Source: a bacterium
GTDB taxonomy: Bacteria; Bacillota; Bacilli; Lactobacillales; Streptococcaceae
Direction: 5' to 3'
NCBI GenBank assembly: GCA_905221345.1
Contig: CAJNCW010000003.1
Coordinates: 124,001 to 188,000, forward strand
DNA: 64,000 bases
The notes under the pieces are model-generated. The model was not told where the DNA came from and did no database searches. It saw nothing but the letters and a program-made list of their open reading frames with translations. Every line of letters begins with the position of its first letter. The first letter of the stretch is position 1. This document shows positions 27,540 through 34,735 of this stretch, one piece after another. The position numbers and the translations under genes are program-made.

Positions 27540-28268
27540 ATGAAAATTTTAATCCCAACAGCAAAAGAAATGAACACAAATCTTCCTTGTATTGAAGCGC
27601 TTCCCTTGAGGGAAGAAAGTCAGGCAGTTCTTGATTCACTAGCGCACTACTCAGCTAGTGAATTAGAGACCTTTTATAAGGTATCTGCCGAGAAAGCAGA
27701 GGAAGAGTACGCTCATATTCAGGCTTTAAAAGATCACAGGGCTAAGCATTATCCAGCCTTAAAACTATTCGATGGTCTCATGTATCGCCACATCAAACGA
27801 GATGGGTTAACCGAGGCTGAACAAACCTATCTTGAAAATCATGTCCTGATTACCTCGGCTTTATACGGTGTTGTCCCTACCTTGTCGTCCATGGCTCCTC
27901 ACCGTTTGGACTTCTTGATGAAGTTAAAAGTTGCTGGTAAGACTTTAAAGAGTCATTGGAAGTCAGCCTACGATGAGGCCCTACAGGATGAGAACTTGAT
28001 ATTCTCACTCCTATCATCAGAGTTTGAAACTGTATTTTCGAAGGAAATCAGAGAAAAGATGGTGACCTTCAAATTTATGGAGGACAAGGCAGGTCAGTTG
28101 AAAATCCATTCAACCATTTCAAAAAAAGCGCGTGGTGCCTTTTTGACCGCCTTGATAGAAGGGCAAGTCCAAACAGTCGAGCAAGCTCGTAAGCTCAGTT
28201 TTGCCGGCTTTGACTACCGACCTGATTTATCAAGTGATTTAGAACTCGTCTTTGTGAAACAAGCATAA
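27540..28268 (+). CDS. yaaA: Peroxide stress protein YaaA family
   Basis: 242 residues starting MKILIPTAKEMN, the hallmark of the YaaA/DUF328 family. The conserved block LFDGLMYRHI and the C-terminal SFAGFDYRPDLS are present. E. coli YaaA limits free iron during peroxide stress and binds DNA; streptococci make much H2O2, so a similar job is plausible. No Shine-Dalgarno precedes the ATG, and the -10 box positions transcription on the start codon. Followed by its own terminator. Confidence 0.93.
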   Translation: MKILIPTAKEMNTNLPCIEALPLREESQAVLDSLAHYSASELETFYKVSAEKAEEEYAHIQALKDHRAKHYPALKLFDGLMYRHIKRDGLTEAEQTYLENHVLITSALYGVVPTLSSMAPHRLDFLMKLKVAGKTLKSHWKSAYDEALQDENLIFSLLSSEFETVFSKEIREKMVTFKFMEDKAGQLKIHSTISKKARGAFLTALIEGQVQTVEQARKLSFAGFDYRPDLSSDLELVFVKQA

Positions 28269-28293
28269 AACCAGCTCGTTCGAGCTGGTTTTT
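28268..28293. terminator. Terminator after yaaA
   Basis: AAACCAGCTC/GAGCTGGTTT with loop GTTC, then T run. It also lies at the 3' end of the convergent FMN reductase gene. Confidence 0.9.
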
Positions 28294-28299
28294 GCTGGA

Positions 28300-28848
28300 T
28301 TAGTTGATGGCTGCAAGAAGGTCGTCCGCTTGTTTTGCAAGTGATGAAGCAGTTGCTTCTTCTAACACCAATTTTCCGTCTGCCCAAGCAGAGTCATTGA
28401 CACGAGCGGCTGTAAAGTCACCAACGACTTGTGTACGGATAAATGGCAAGAGGTCTTTGTAAATAGCAAAGAGTTGATCGTGACCGGCATTGGCTACAGA
28501 TGAGACAGTAACAAACTTGTCTTGGAGGGCAGAAGCGCCACGTGTATCAGACAAGTCAAGGGCACGAGAGAGCCAGTCAAGCAAGTTTTTCACTGTTCCA
28601 GGGATAGAGAAGTTGTAGACTGGAGAGAAGATCCAGATTGCATCCGCAGCAAGGACTGCTTCACGAGCAGCAGCTACAGCTGGATGAGTTGGAACTTCCA
28701 AATCTTGGCTGAAGAGAGGAACAGCTGAGTAATCAAGATAGCTAACTTCCGCTTTTCCAGCAAGTGCTTTTTCAGCTTCAAGGGCCATTTGGTGGTTGAA
28801 AGAACCTTGGCGAAGTGAACCGACGATAAATAGTACTTTTTTAGACAT
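28300..28848 (-). CDS. NADPH-dependent FMN reductase family protein
   Basis: 182 residues of flavodoxin-like fold. The FMN phosphate loop GSLRQGSFNHQ (11-21) and SPVYNFSIPGTVKNLLDWLSR match NADPH:FMN/quinone reductases of the YieF/ChrR/azoreductase type. It would reduce flavin, quinones or azo compounds two electrons at a time. AAGGAGACAC precedes the ATG. The MarR gene lies directly upstream on the same strand and a palindrome sits in the reductase 5' region, so MarR control is likely. Confidence 0.9.
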   Translation of the reverse strand: MSKKVLFIVGSLRQGSFNHQMALEAEKALAGKAEVSYLDYSAVPLFSQDLEVPTHPAVAAAREAVLAADAIWIFSPVYNFSIPGTVKNLLDWLSRALDLSDTRGASALQDKFVTVSSVANAGHDQLFAIYKDLLPFIRTQVVGDFTAARVNDSAWADGKLVLEEATASSLAKQADDLLAAIN

Positions 28849-28874
28849 GATGTGTCTCCTTTAGTTTAAAATTC

Positions 28875-28890
28875 AAAGAGTGAACTCTTT
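28875..28890. promoter_or_regulatory. Candidate MarR operator
   Basis: AAAGAGTgaACTCTTT, a perfect 7+2+7 palindrome between the predicted reductase promoter and its start codon. Size fits a MarR dimer site. Confidence 0.5.
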
Positions 28891-28901
28891 TGTTACTATC
28901 T

Positions 28902-28930
28902 ATGTTACAACAAATAATACTAATTAGCAA
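28902..28930 (-). promoter_or_regulatory. FMN reductase promoter
   Basis: Minus strand TTGCTA (28925-28930), 17-base spacer, TAACAT (28902-28907). The palindrome at 28875-28890 lies 12-27 bases downstream of the -10, so a bound repressor would block initiation or clearance. Confidence 0.45.
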
Positions 28931-28939
28931 TAATTTTGC

Positions 28940-29386
28940 TCACAAATTTTTAAATTTTTTTAAAATCCGAATTAAGTCTTCCTTTTCGCCATCTTCCAAG
29001 ATGCTGAGTGCTTCTACGATAGAGTCGATATGTCCAGGAAGAACCTCTTCGATTTTTCTGCGTCCTGCAGGTGTTAATTTCAGGAAAAAAGAGCGACGAT
29101 CCTTGGGGTCACAGGTTCTAGAAATCCACCCATCTCGAACCATATTTCGAATGACAACAGTCATGTTTCCAGAAGTGGCTAGCATTTTTTCAATCAAATC
29201 CTGAATGCGTAGCTCCCCCTTGCTGTAGAGGGTTTCCAAAACTGAAAATTGGGTGGGTGTTAGCCCGTGTTCTTTAGCAGCCTTAGCTTCATATGGTTTA
29301 AAAGTTCGTATGGCTTTATTGAGGACGATAGCCGTTTTTAAGTCTAGTTGATTATCGGAAATTTTCTCTTTTAAATGTTGTTTCAT
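28940..29386 (-). CDS. MarR family transcriptional regulator
   Basis: 148 residues. Winged helix-turn-helix with FSVLETLYSKGELRIQDLIEKM, recognition helix region SGNMTVVIRNMVRDGWI, and the wing DPKDRRSFFLKLTPAGR. The DPxDRR and LTxxG motifs are family marks. The neighbour NADPH:FMN reductase suggests a redox- or quinone-sensing MarR (like YodB/MhqR or OhrR types), but only one cysteine is seen (TCDPKDRR), so the sensing mode is uncertain. The start has no ribosome site and lies where transcription should begin. Confidence 0.92.
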   Translation of the reverse strand: MKQHLKEKISDNQLDLKTAIVLNKAIRTFKPYEAKAAKEHGLTPTQFSVLETLYSKGELRIQDLIEKMLATSGNMTVVIRNMVRDGWISRTCDPKDRRSFFLKLTPAGRRKIEEVLPGHIDSIVEALSILEDGEKEDLIRILKKFKNL

Positions 29387-29392
29387 AAGGTT

Positions 29393-29421
29393 ATTTTATC
29401 AATAATGAGAGATAAAAACAA
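29393..29421 (-). promoter_or_regulatory. marR promoter, leaderless geometry
   Basis: Minus strand TTGTTT (29416-29421), 17-base spacer, extended TGaTAAAAT (hexamer 29393-29398), six bases, then the ATG at 29386. The transcript should begin on the start codon. Confidence 0.6.
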
Positions 29422-29433
29422 GAACTGATATTT

Positions 29434-29464
29434 TATAGGGAAAGATTCTTAGAATATTCCTATC
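29434..29464. promoter_or_regulatory. Imperfect dyad between divergent marR and tseB-like gene
   Basis: ATAGGGAAAGATTCT is followed by AGAATATTCCTAT, forming an imperfect dyad centred near 29450 with a perfect ATTCT-T-AGAAT core. It sits between the two divergent promoters and may be a regulator site. Confidence 0.4.
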
Positions 29465-29469
29465 TTCAC

Positions 29470-29498
29470 TTGTAATAAAGGAGGAGAGATGGTAAAAT
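29470..29498 (+). promoter_or_regulatory. tseB-like promoter, leaderless geometry
   Basis: TTGTAA (29470-29475), 17-base spacer, extended TGgTAAAAT (hexamer 29493-29498). The GTG start at 29505 is the seventh base after the -10. Confidence 0.6.
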
Positions 29499-29504
29499 AG
29501 ACGA

Positions 29505-29981
29505 GTGAAACTAAGACAGAAAAATGCAAAAAACAAGCTACTTTTACAATATGGAATCGGCATTGCTTTGGTATTACTAGTCATGACCACTTCCTTCCTT
29601 TACCTGATATCGCTCAGTATGAAACCCTATCAAGATGCTAGAGTTGAAGGAGAAAAACTAGCCAAGCAGTATGCAGAATTGGAAAAGGCGGATCAGGTTG
29701 ATTTTTACAATGGACTAGAAGGCTATTACAGCGTTCTGGGGCATAATAAAAAGCAAGAGGCCATTGCTGTACTGATTGAAAAGAATGAACATAAGATTTA
29801 TGTTTATCAGCTAGATAAGGGGATTTCTCAAGACAAGGCGGCGACGATTTCGAGGGAAAAAGGCGCTAGCGACATTGACAAAGTCACCTTTGGTCGTTAT
29901 CAGGACAAGCCGATTTGGGAAGTTAAGTCAGGAAACCAGTATTATCTGGTCGACTTTGAAACAGGAGCAGTGATCCAATAA
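29505..29981 (+). CDS. DUF5590/TseB-like membrane protein (YpmB type)
   Basis: 158 residues starting at GTG. One N-terminal membrane helix (about 15-37), then an extracellular domain ending in WEVKSGNQYYLVDFETGAVI, a PepSY-like strand pattern. B. subtilis YpmB (TseB) anchors cell elongation through PBP2A and its gene precedes aspB and asnS; here the next two genes are the same, so orthology is well supported by order. No ribosome site serves the GTG; a leaderless start is likely. Confidence 0.85.
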   Translation: MKLRQKNAKNKLLLQYGIGIALVLLVMTTSFLYLISLSMKPYQDARVEGEKLAKQYAELEKADQVDFYNGLEGYYSVLGHNKKQEAIAVLIEKNEHKIYVYQLDKGISQDKAATISREKGASDIDKVTFGRYQDKPIWEVKSGNQYYLVDFETGAVIQ

Positions 29982-29990
29982 GGAGGGCAT

Positions 29991-31169
29991 ATGAAACTAT
30001 CCAAACGTGTACTAGAAATGGAAGAAAGCGTCACTCTAGCCAGTGATGCAAGAGCCAAAGCATTAAAAGCTCAGGGAAAGAATGTTCTTTTCTTAACCTT
30101 GGGACAGCCTGATTTTCATACTCCTGAAAACATTCAGGATGCAGCGATAGAAGCGATTCGAGATGGACGAGCTTCCTTTTATACGGTTGCTTCAGGTCTA
30201 CCAGAGCTAAAAGCGGCGGTTAATACCTATTTTGAACGCTATTATGGGTATTCTGTAGCAGCTAACGAGGTTACCTTTGCCACTGGTGCTAAGTTCTCTC
30301 TCTACACCTTCTTTATGGCTGTGGTCAATCCAGGTGATGAGGTCATCATCCCTACACCATACTGGGTCAGTTATGGAGACCAAGTCAAGATGGCAGAAGG
30401 TGTGCCAGTCTTTGTCCAGGCCAAGGAAGACAATCACTTTAAAGTAACAGTAGAGCAGCTAGAAGCAGCCCGAACAGATAAGACCAAGGTCTTGGTTCTC
30501 AATTCGCCATCGAATCCGACCGGTATGATTTACTCTCGTGAGGAACTCTTGGCTATCGGAAATTGGGCTGTTGAACATGATGTCCTTATCCTAGCAGATG
30601 ATATTTATGGTCGTTTGGTTTATAACGGGAATGAGTTTGTTCCAATCTCTAGTCTGTCAGAAGCTATTCGCAAGCAGACCATCGTGATTAACGGTGTATC
30701 TAAGGCCTATGCCATGACTGGTTGGCGAGTAGGTTATGCTGTGGGAAATCCTGAGATTATTGCTGCCATGAGCAAACTAACAGGACAAACGACTTCAAAT
30801 CTGACAGCAGTATCTCAATATGCAACGATTGAGGCGCTGACTGGACCGCAAGACTCTGTTGAAACCATGCGCCAAGCCTTTGAAGAGCGTTTGAATACCA
30901 TTTATCCACTATTGTGCCAAGTGCCAGGATTTGAAGTTGTCAAGCCCCAAGGAGCCTTCTATCTTTTCCCAAATGTTAAAAAAGCGATGGAGATGAAGGG
31001 TTATACTGATGTGACGGACTTTACAACGGCTATTCTCGAAGAAGTTGGTCTTGCCTTGATTACAGGAGCTGGATTTGGAGCACCAGAAAATGTCCGTCTC
31101 AGCTATGCCACAGATTTGGATACTTTGAAAGAAGCTATTCACCGTTTGCATCAATTTATGGAAAAATAA
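29991..31169 (+). CDS. aspB: Aspartate aminotransferase, class I PLP
   Basis: 392 residues. NSPSNPTG (PLP and substrate site), ADDIYGRL and the PLP lysine in NGVSKAYAMTGWRVGYA are typical of subgroup I-gamma/alpha aspartate aminotransferases. Provides aspartate and, with asparagine synthesis, feeds amino acid pools; adjacency to asnS fits. AAGGAGGGCAT precedes the ATG, nine bases after the tseB-like stop. Ends at a terminator. Confidence 0.93.
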   Translation: MKLSKRVLEMEESVTLASDARAKALKAQGKNVLFLTLGQPDFHTPENIQDAAIEAIRDGRASFYTVASGLPELKAAVNTYFERYYGYSVAANEVTFATGAKFSLYTFFMAVVNPGDEVIIPTPYWVSYGDQVKMAEGVPVFVQAKEDNHFKVTVEQLEAARTDKTKVLVLNSPSNPTGMIYSREELLAIGNWAVEHDVLILADDIYGRLVYNGNEFVPISSLSEAIRKQTIVINGVSKAYAMTGWRVGYAVGNPEIIAAMSKLTGQTTSNLTAVSQYATIEALTGPQDSVETMRQAFEERLNTIYPLLCQVPGFEVVKPQGAFYLFPNVKKAMEMKGYTDVTDFTTAILEEVGLALITGAGFGAPENVRLSYATDLDTLKEAIHRLHQFMEK

Positions 31170-31176
31170 AACTCAG

Positions 31177-31204
31177 AATCTTCGTCATAGTGGCGAAGAT
31201 TTTT
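31177..31204 (+). terminator. Terminator after aspB
   Basis: ATCTTCGTCA (31178-31187) pairs with TGGCGAAGAT (31191-31200), one G-U, loop TAG, then T4. Confidence 0.85.
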
Positions 31205-31258
31205 GTGGCTAAAAACTTTTGAAATTTCTAGTAGAACCTAGCTATCAGAGTCTATTTG

Positions 31259-31267
31259 TGGTAAAAT
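31259..31267 (+). promoter_or_regulatory. asnS promoter (extended -10)
   Basis: TGgTAAAAT, hexamer 31262-31267, start near 31274. The 44-base leader is too short for a T-box and has none of its motifs. Confidence 0.5.
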
Positions 31268-31317
31268 AGTGGGTAATGATGTCTTCGGACAAGATTAACG
31301 ATAAAGGAAGATAGATT

Positions 31318-32661
31318 ATGACAAAACGTGTAACGATTATCGATGTAAAAGACTACGTTGGTCAAGAAGTGACCATCGGAGCCTGGGTTGCCAACAAATC
31401 AGGAAAAGGAAAAATTGCCTTCTTGCAATTGCGTGATGGAACCGCCTTTTTCCAAGGTGTAGCCTTTAAACCAAACTTTATTGAGAAGTTCGGTGAGGAA
31501 GTGGGGCTAGAGAAGTTTGATACGATTAAACGCTTGAGCCAAGAAACGTCTGTTTATGTGACAGGGATTGTCAAAGAAGACGAACGTTCTAAGTTTGGCT
31601 ACGAGCTCGATATTACAGACATCGAAGTGATCGGTGAATCTCAAGACTACCCAATCACACCAAAAGAACACGGAACAGACTTCTTGATGGACAACCGTCA
31701 CTTGTGGCTCCGCTCTCGTAAGCAAGTAGCGGTTATGCAAATCCGTAACGCTATTATCTATGCAACTTATGAGTTTTTCGACAAGAACGGCTTCATGAAA
31801 TTTGATAGCCCTATTCTTTCAGGAAATGCGGCAGAAGATTCAACTGAACTTTTTGAAACAGACTACTTTGGAACACCAGCCTACTTGAGCCAATCAGGTC
31901 AGCTTTACCTAGAAGCAGGTGCTATGGCTCTTGGTCGTGTCTTTGACTTTGGTCCAGTATTCCGTGCTGAAAAATCAAAAACACGCCGTCACTTGACTGA
32001 GTTCTGGATGATGGATGCGGAGTACTCCTACTTGACACACGATGAGTCACTTGACTTGCAAGAAGCTTATGTTAAAGCCCTTCTTCAAGGTGTTCTTGAT
32101 CGTGCGCCTCAAGCCTTGGAAACCTTGGAACGTGATACAGAGCTTTTGAAACGCTACATTGCAGAGCCGTTCAAACGCATCACTTACGATCAAGCCATTG
32201 ACCTTTTGCAAGAGCATGAAAACGATGAAGATGCAGACTACGAGCATTTGGAACATGGAGATGACTTCGGTTCACCACACGAAACATGGATTTCAAACCA
32301 CTTTGGTGTGCCAACATTTGTCATGAACTACCCAGCAGCTATCAAGGCCTTCTACATGAAACCAGTTCCTGGAAATCCAGAACGTGTGCTTTGTGCAGAC
32401 TTGCTTGCACCAGAAGGTTATGGAGAAATCATCGGTGGTTCTATGCGTGAGGAAGACTATGATGCCCTTGTCGCTAAAATGGAAGAACTTGGAATGGACC
32501 GTACAGAGTACGAATTCTACCTTGACCTTCGTAAATACGGTACAGTACCACATGGTGGATTTGGTATCGGTATCGAGCGTATGGTAACCTTCGCAGCAGG
32601 TACAAAACACATCCGTGAAGCCATTCCATTCCCACGTATGTTGCACCGTATCAAACCGTAA
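31318..32661 (+). CDS. asnS: Asparaginyl-tRNA synthetase
   Basis: Charges tRNA-Asn. 447 residues: N-terminal OB-fold (about 1-110) and class II catalytic core with motif 2 [21 protein letters not shown] and motif 3 [10 protein letters not shown]. The extended [11 protein letters not shown] link after the OB-fold is AsnRS-like. AAGGAAGATAGATT precedes the ATG. Terminators flank both sides, so it is monocistronic. Confidence 0.97.
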   Translation: MTKRVTIIDVKDYVGQEVTIGAWVANKSGKGKIAFLQLRDGTAFFQGVAFKPNFIEKFGEEVGLEKFDTIKRLSQETSVYVTGIVKEDERSKFGYELDITDIEVIGESQDYPITPKEHGTDFLMDNRHLWLRSRKQVAVMQIRNAIIYATYEFFDKNGFMKFDSPILSGNAAEDSTELFETDYFGTPAYLSQSGQLYLEAGAMALGRVFDFGPVFRAEKSKTRRHLTEFWMMDAEYSYLTHDESLDLQEAYVKALLQGVLDRAPQALETLERDTELLKRYIAEPFKRITYDQAIDLLQEHENDEDADYEHLEHGDDFGSPHETWISNHFGVPTFVMNYPAAIKAFYMKPVPGNPERVLCADLLAPEGYGEIIGGSMREEDYDALVAKMEELGMDRTEYEFYLDLRKYGTVPHGGFGIGIERMVTFAAGTKHIREAIPFPRMLHRIKP

Positions 32662-32667
32662 ACTAGT

Positions 32668-32697
32668 AAAAAGAAGATATTTTCATCTTCTTTTTTC
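32668..32697 (+). terminator. Terminator after asnS
   Basis: AAAAAGAAGAT (32668-32678) pairs with ATCTTCTTTTT (32685-32695), loop ATTTTC, T run continues. Confidence 0.9.
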
Positions 32698-32714
32698 ACT
32701 TTTATCTTTTTTAC

Positions 32715-32743
32715 TTGCCATCTATCAGTTTTTCTAGTATAAT
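32715..32743 (+). promoter_or_regulatory. rpsF operon promoter
   Basis: TTGCCA (32715-32720), 17-base spacer, TATAAT (32738-32743). One of the best promoters in the window, as expected for a ribosomal protein operon. Confidence 0.8.
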
Positions 32744-32749
32744 AGTTAA

Positions 32750-32817
32750 TTGTGAGCAAACCTCACTTACCCCTTGCAAAGACTAGGGGTCATTAGACCA
32801 AAAGGAGGAACATATCA
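32750..32817 (+). promoter_or_regulatory. rpsF 5' leader with hairpin, possible S6:S18 autoregulatory site
   Basis: The leader holds ACCCCT (32769-32774) pairing with AGGGGT (32785-32790), then AAAGGAGGAAC before the rpsF ATG. Many bacteria control rpsF-ssb-rpsR by S6:S18 binding to a leader hairpin; whether this one has the needed bulge motif is not clear to me. Confidence 0.45.
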
Positions 32818-33108
32818 ATGGCTAAATACGAAATTCTTTATATCATTCGTCCAAACATTGAAGAAGAAGCGAAAAACGCTTTGGTAGCACGTTTTGACTC
32901 TATCTTGACTGACAACGGTGCAACTGTTGTTGAATCAAAATCATGGGAAAAACGTCGTCTTGCATACGAAATCCAAGATTTCCGCGAAGGACTTTACCAC
33001 ATCGTTAACGTTGAAGCTAACGACGACGCAGCTCTTAAAGAGTTTGACCGTCTTTCAAAAATCAACGCTGACATTCTTCGTCACATGATCGTCAAACTTG
33101 ACGCGTAA
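32818..33108 (+). CDS. rpsF: 30S ribosomal protein S6
   Basis: 96 residues beginning [13 protein letters not shown] with the typical [21 protein letters not shown] block split by WEKRRLAY. S6 pairs with S18 on the 30S platform. First gene of rpsF-ssb-rpsR; codon use is strongly biased, as in highly expressed genes. Confidence 0.98.
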   Translation: MAKYEILYIIRPNIEEEAKNALVARFDSILTDNGATVVESKSWEKRRLAYEIQDFREGLYHIVNVEANDDAALKEFDRLSKINADILRHMIVKLDA

Positions 33109-33119
33109 GAAGGTAAATT

Positions 33120-33590
33120 ATGATTAACAATGTTGTACTTGTAGGGCGTATGACACGTGACGCTGAGTTGCGTTATACCCCATCAAATGTAGCAGTTGCG
33201 ACTTTTACTCTTGCAGTAAACCGTACATTCAAGAGTCAAAATGGCGAACGTGAGGCTGATTTCATCAATGTCGTTATGTGGCGCCAACAGGCTGAAAATC
33301 TTGCTAATTGGGCTAAAAAAGGCTCTCTTATCGGGATCACAGGTCGTATTCAGACTCGTAGTTACGATAACCAGCAAGGACAACGTGTCTACGTAACAGA
33401 AGTCGTGGCTGACAATTTCCAAATGTTGGAAAGCCGTAGCGTGCGTGAAGGACATACAGGTGGAGCTTATTCTGCACCAACTGCTAGTTATACAGCACCT
33501 ACACAATCAGTACCTGACTTTTCACGTGATGAAAATCCATTTGGAGCAACCAATCCGTTGGATATTTCAGATGATGATTTACCATTCTAA
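33120..33590 (+). CDS. ssb: Single-stranded DNA-binding protein
   Basis: 156 residues. OB-fold from [20 protein letters not shown] to about residue 105, a flexible Gly/Ser/Thr/Pro-rich linker, and the acidic tip DISDDDLPF that docks repair and replication partners. Between rpsF and rpsR it is the housekeeping SSB; naturally transformable streptococci also have a competence-induced paralogue elsewhere. Confidence 0.98.
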   Translation: MINNVVLVGRMTRDAELRYTPSNVAVATFTLAVNRTFKSQNGEREADFINVVMWRQQAENLANWAKKGSLIGITGRIQTRSYDNQQGQRVYVTEVVADNFQMLESRSVREGHTGGAYSAPTASYTAPTQSVPDFSRDENPFGATNPLDISDDDLPF

Positions 33591-33621
33591 TGGACAATTA
33601 AAACTATAAAGGAGAAAAAAC

Positions 33622-33861
33622 ATGGCTCAACAACGTCGTGGCGGATTCAAACGCCGTAAAAAAGTTGATTACATCGCAGCAAACAAAATTGAATATGTTG
33701 ATTACAAAGATACTGAGCTTCTTAGCCGTTTCGTTTCAGAACGTGGGAAAATCCTTCCACGTCGTGTAACTGGAACTTCAGCTAAAAACCAACGTAAAGT
33801 AACAACAGCTATCAAACGTGCTCGCGTAATGGCTTTGATGCCTTTCGTAAACGAAGATTAA
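33622..33861 (+). CDS. rpsR: 30S ribosomal protein S18
   Basis: 79 residues, basic. [16 protein letters not shown], then [15 protein letters not shown], which is the S18 signature. AAGGAGAAAAAAC precedes the ATG. Lacks the zinc-binding cysteines found in some S18 paralogues. Followed by a strong terminator and three more hairpins. Confidence 0.98.
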   Translation: MAQQRRGGFKRRKKVDYIAANKIEYVDYKDTELLSRFVSERGKILPRRVTGTSAKNQRKVTTAIKRARVMALMPFVNED

Positions 33862-33889
33862 AAAAAAAGACCCCGACGGGTCTTTTTTT
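33862..33889 (+). terminator. Primary terminator of the rpsF operon
   Basis: A-run plus AGACCC pairs with GGGTCT plus T-run, loop CGAC (33874-33877). Confidence 0.93.
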
Positions 33890-34013
33890 CACGAGCTGTG
33901 AAATGAGAGAGCGAGTTGAGGTCCAGTGGACCTCCTTTTCATGAGCTGGAAAATAAGAAAGCGAATTAAGACCCGGGTGGGTCTTTTTTTCAGGTCCCCC
34001 GGATCTCTTTTTT
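33890..34013 (+). repeat. Tandem ~50-base terminator-bearing repeats
   Basis: Two diverged direct copies start at 33891 (ACGAGCTGTGAAATGAGAGA) and 33941 (ATGAGCTGGAAAATAAGAAA), 50 bases apart. The first ends in hairpin GAGGTCC/GGACCTC (33918-33934) plus T4, the second in AAGACCC/GGGTCTT (33968-33985) plus T run. A further hairpin AGGTCC/GGATCT (33992-34006) with T6 follows at once. The 283-base gap between rpsR and the GNAT gene is thus mostly terminators. Confidence 0.8.
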
Positions 34014-34053
34014 CAGACTTTTACAGAACTCAGTTCGAAACGTCTACTTTTTG

Positions 34054-34087
34054 ACCTAGTAAGATTTTCTTTCTTACTAGGTTTTTT
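34054..34087 (+). terminator. Fifth hairpin terminator before the GNAT gene
   Basis: ACCTAGTAAG (34054-34063) pairs with CTTACTAGGT (34073-34082), loop of nine, then T5. Confidence 0.85.
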
Positions 34088-34106
34088 CTTTTTATCTTCA
34101 TTCTCA

Positions 34107-34115
34107 TGCTATAAT
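34107..34115 (+). promoter_or_regulatory. GNAT gene promoter (extended -10)
   Basis: TGcTATAAT, hexamer 34110-34115; start near 34122. Confidence 0.55.
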
Positions 34116-34144
34116 GGTAGGAGAAAACTTTAAAGGATCAGCTT

Positions 34145-34654
34145 ATGAAGACGAAATATTCAATTAGAGAAATGCGAGAATCTGACATTAAAGATCTATC
34201 CCAAGGTTTTATCAATCAAGGTTGGCCGGGTAGAGAAGAAATTTTGGCTAGATATTTTCTTGAACAAGAATGTGGGGAGAGAGAAGTCTTAGTTGCAGAG
34301 GTTGAGGGTGCTTTAGCGGGTTATATCACAATTTTGCCCTGCGCTAAGCAGGGACCTTTTGCAGAAATCTATCCAGAACTCTCAGATTTCAATGTCTTTG
34401 AGCCTTTTCAAAATCAAGGAATTGGAAATCTCTTGCTGGAAGAAGCTGAAAATCGAGTTAAGCTGATATCGGATAAGGTGACCCTTGGTGTTGGGCTCCA
34501 TTCAGGGTATGGACCTGCCCAGAGATTGTACATCAAACGAGGCTATATTCCAGATGGTACGGGAGTTTGGTATCGAAACCAACCGTTGGAAATGAATGCC
34601 ACTATTCAAAATAATGATGATTTAGTTTTGTACTTATCCAAAGAATTTGAATAA
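34145..34654 (+). CDS. GNAT family N-acetyltransferase
   Basis: 169 residues of the GNAT fold. ALAGYITILPC forms strands 3-4, and FQNQGIGNLLLEEAE carries the acetyl-CoA pyrophosphate loop (Q/RxxGxG/A). GYGPAQRLYIKRGYIPDG is the usual C-terminal part. The acceptor is unknown. AAAGGATCAG precedes the ATG. It stands alone between terminators and the next promoter. Confidence 0.88.
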   Translation: MKTKYSIREMRESDIKDLSQGFINQGWPGREEILARYFLEQECGEREVLVAEVEGALAGYITILPCAKQGPFAEIYPELSDFNVFEPFQNQGIGNLLLEEAENRVKLISDKVTLGVGLHSGYGPAQRLYIKRGYIPDGTGVWYRNQPLEMNATIQNNDDLVLYLSKEFE

Positions 34655-34696
34655 GAGGTAGCAAATTTTTTGAAGATATGGGATTTCTCTACTTTA

Positions 34697-34705
34697 TGGT
34701 ATAAT
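34697..34705 (+). promoter_or_regulatory. Promoter of the HAD-cyclophilin operon (extended -10)
   Basis: TGgTATAAT, hexamer 34700-34705; about 24-base leader to the ATG at 34736. Confidence 0.6.
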
Positions 34706-34735
34706 GGAAAGAGTTAGATTGAAAGAGGTAGAGAG

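Noticed and set aside
29478..29500. Perfect AAGGAGG-type ribosome site followed by ATG GTA AAA TAG just before the tseB-like GTG
   Set aside because: The mini-frame codes only Met-Val-Lys and sits inside the promoter (spacer and -10), so the main transcript would start after it. Kept as a coincidence unless an upstream transcript exists.
31268..31317. T-box or other amino-acid leader before asnS
   Set aside because: Leader is under 50 bases, without specifier loop, T-box sequence or antiterminator.
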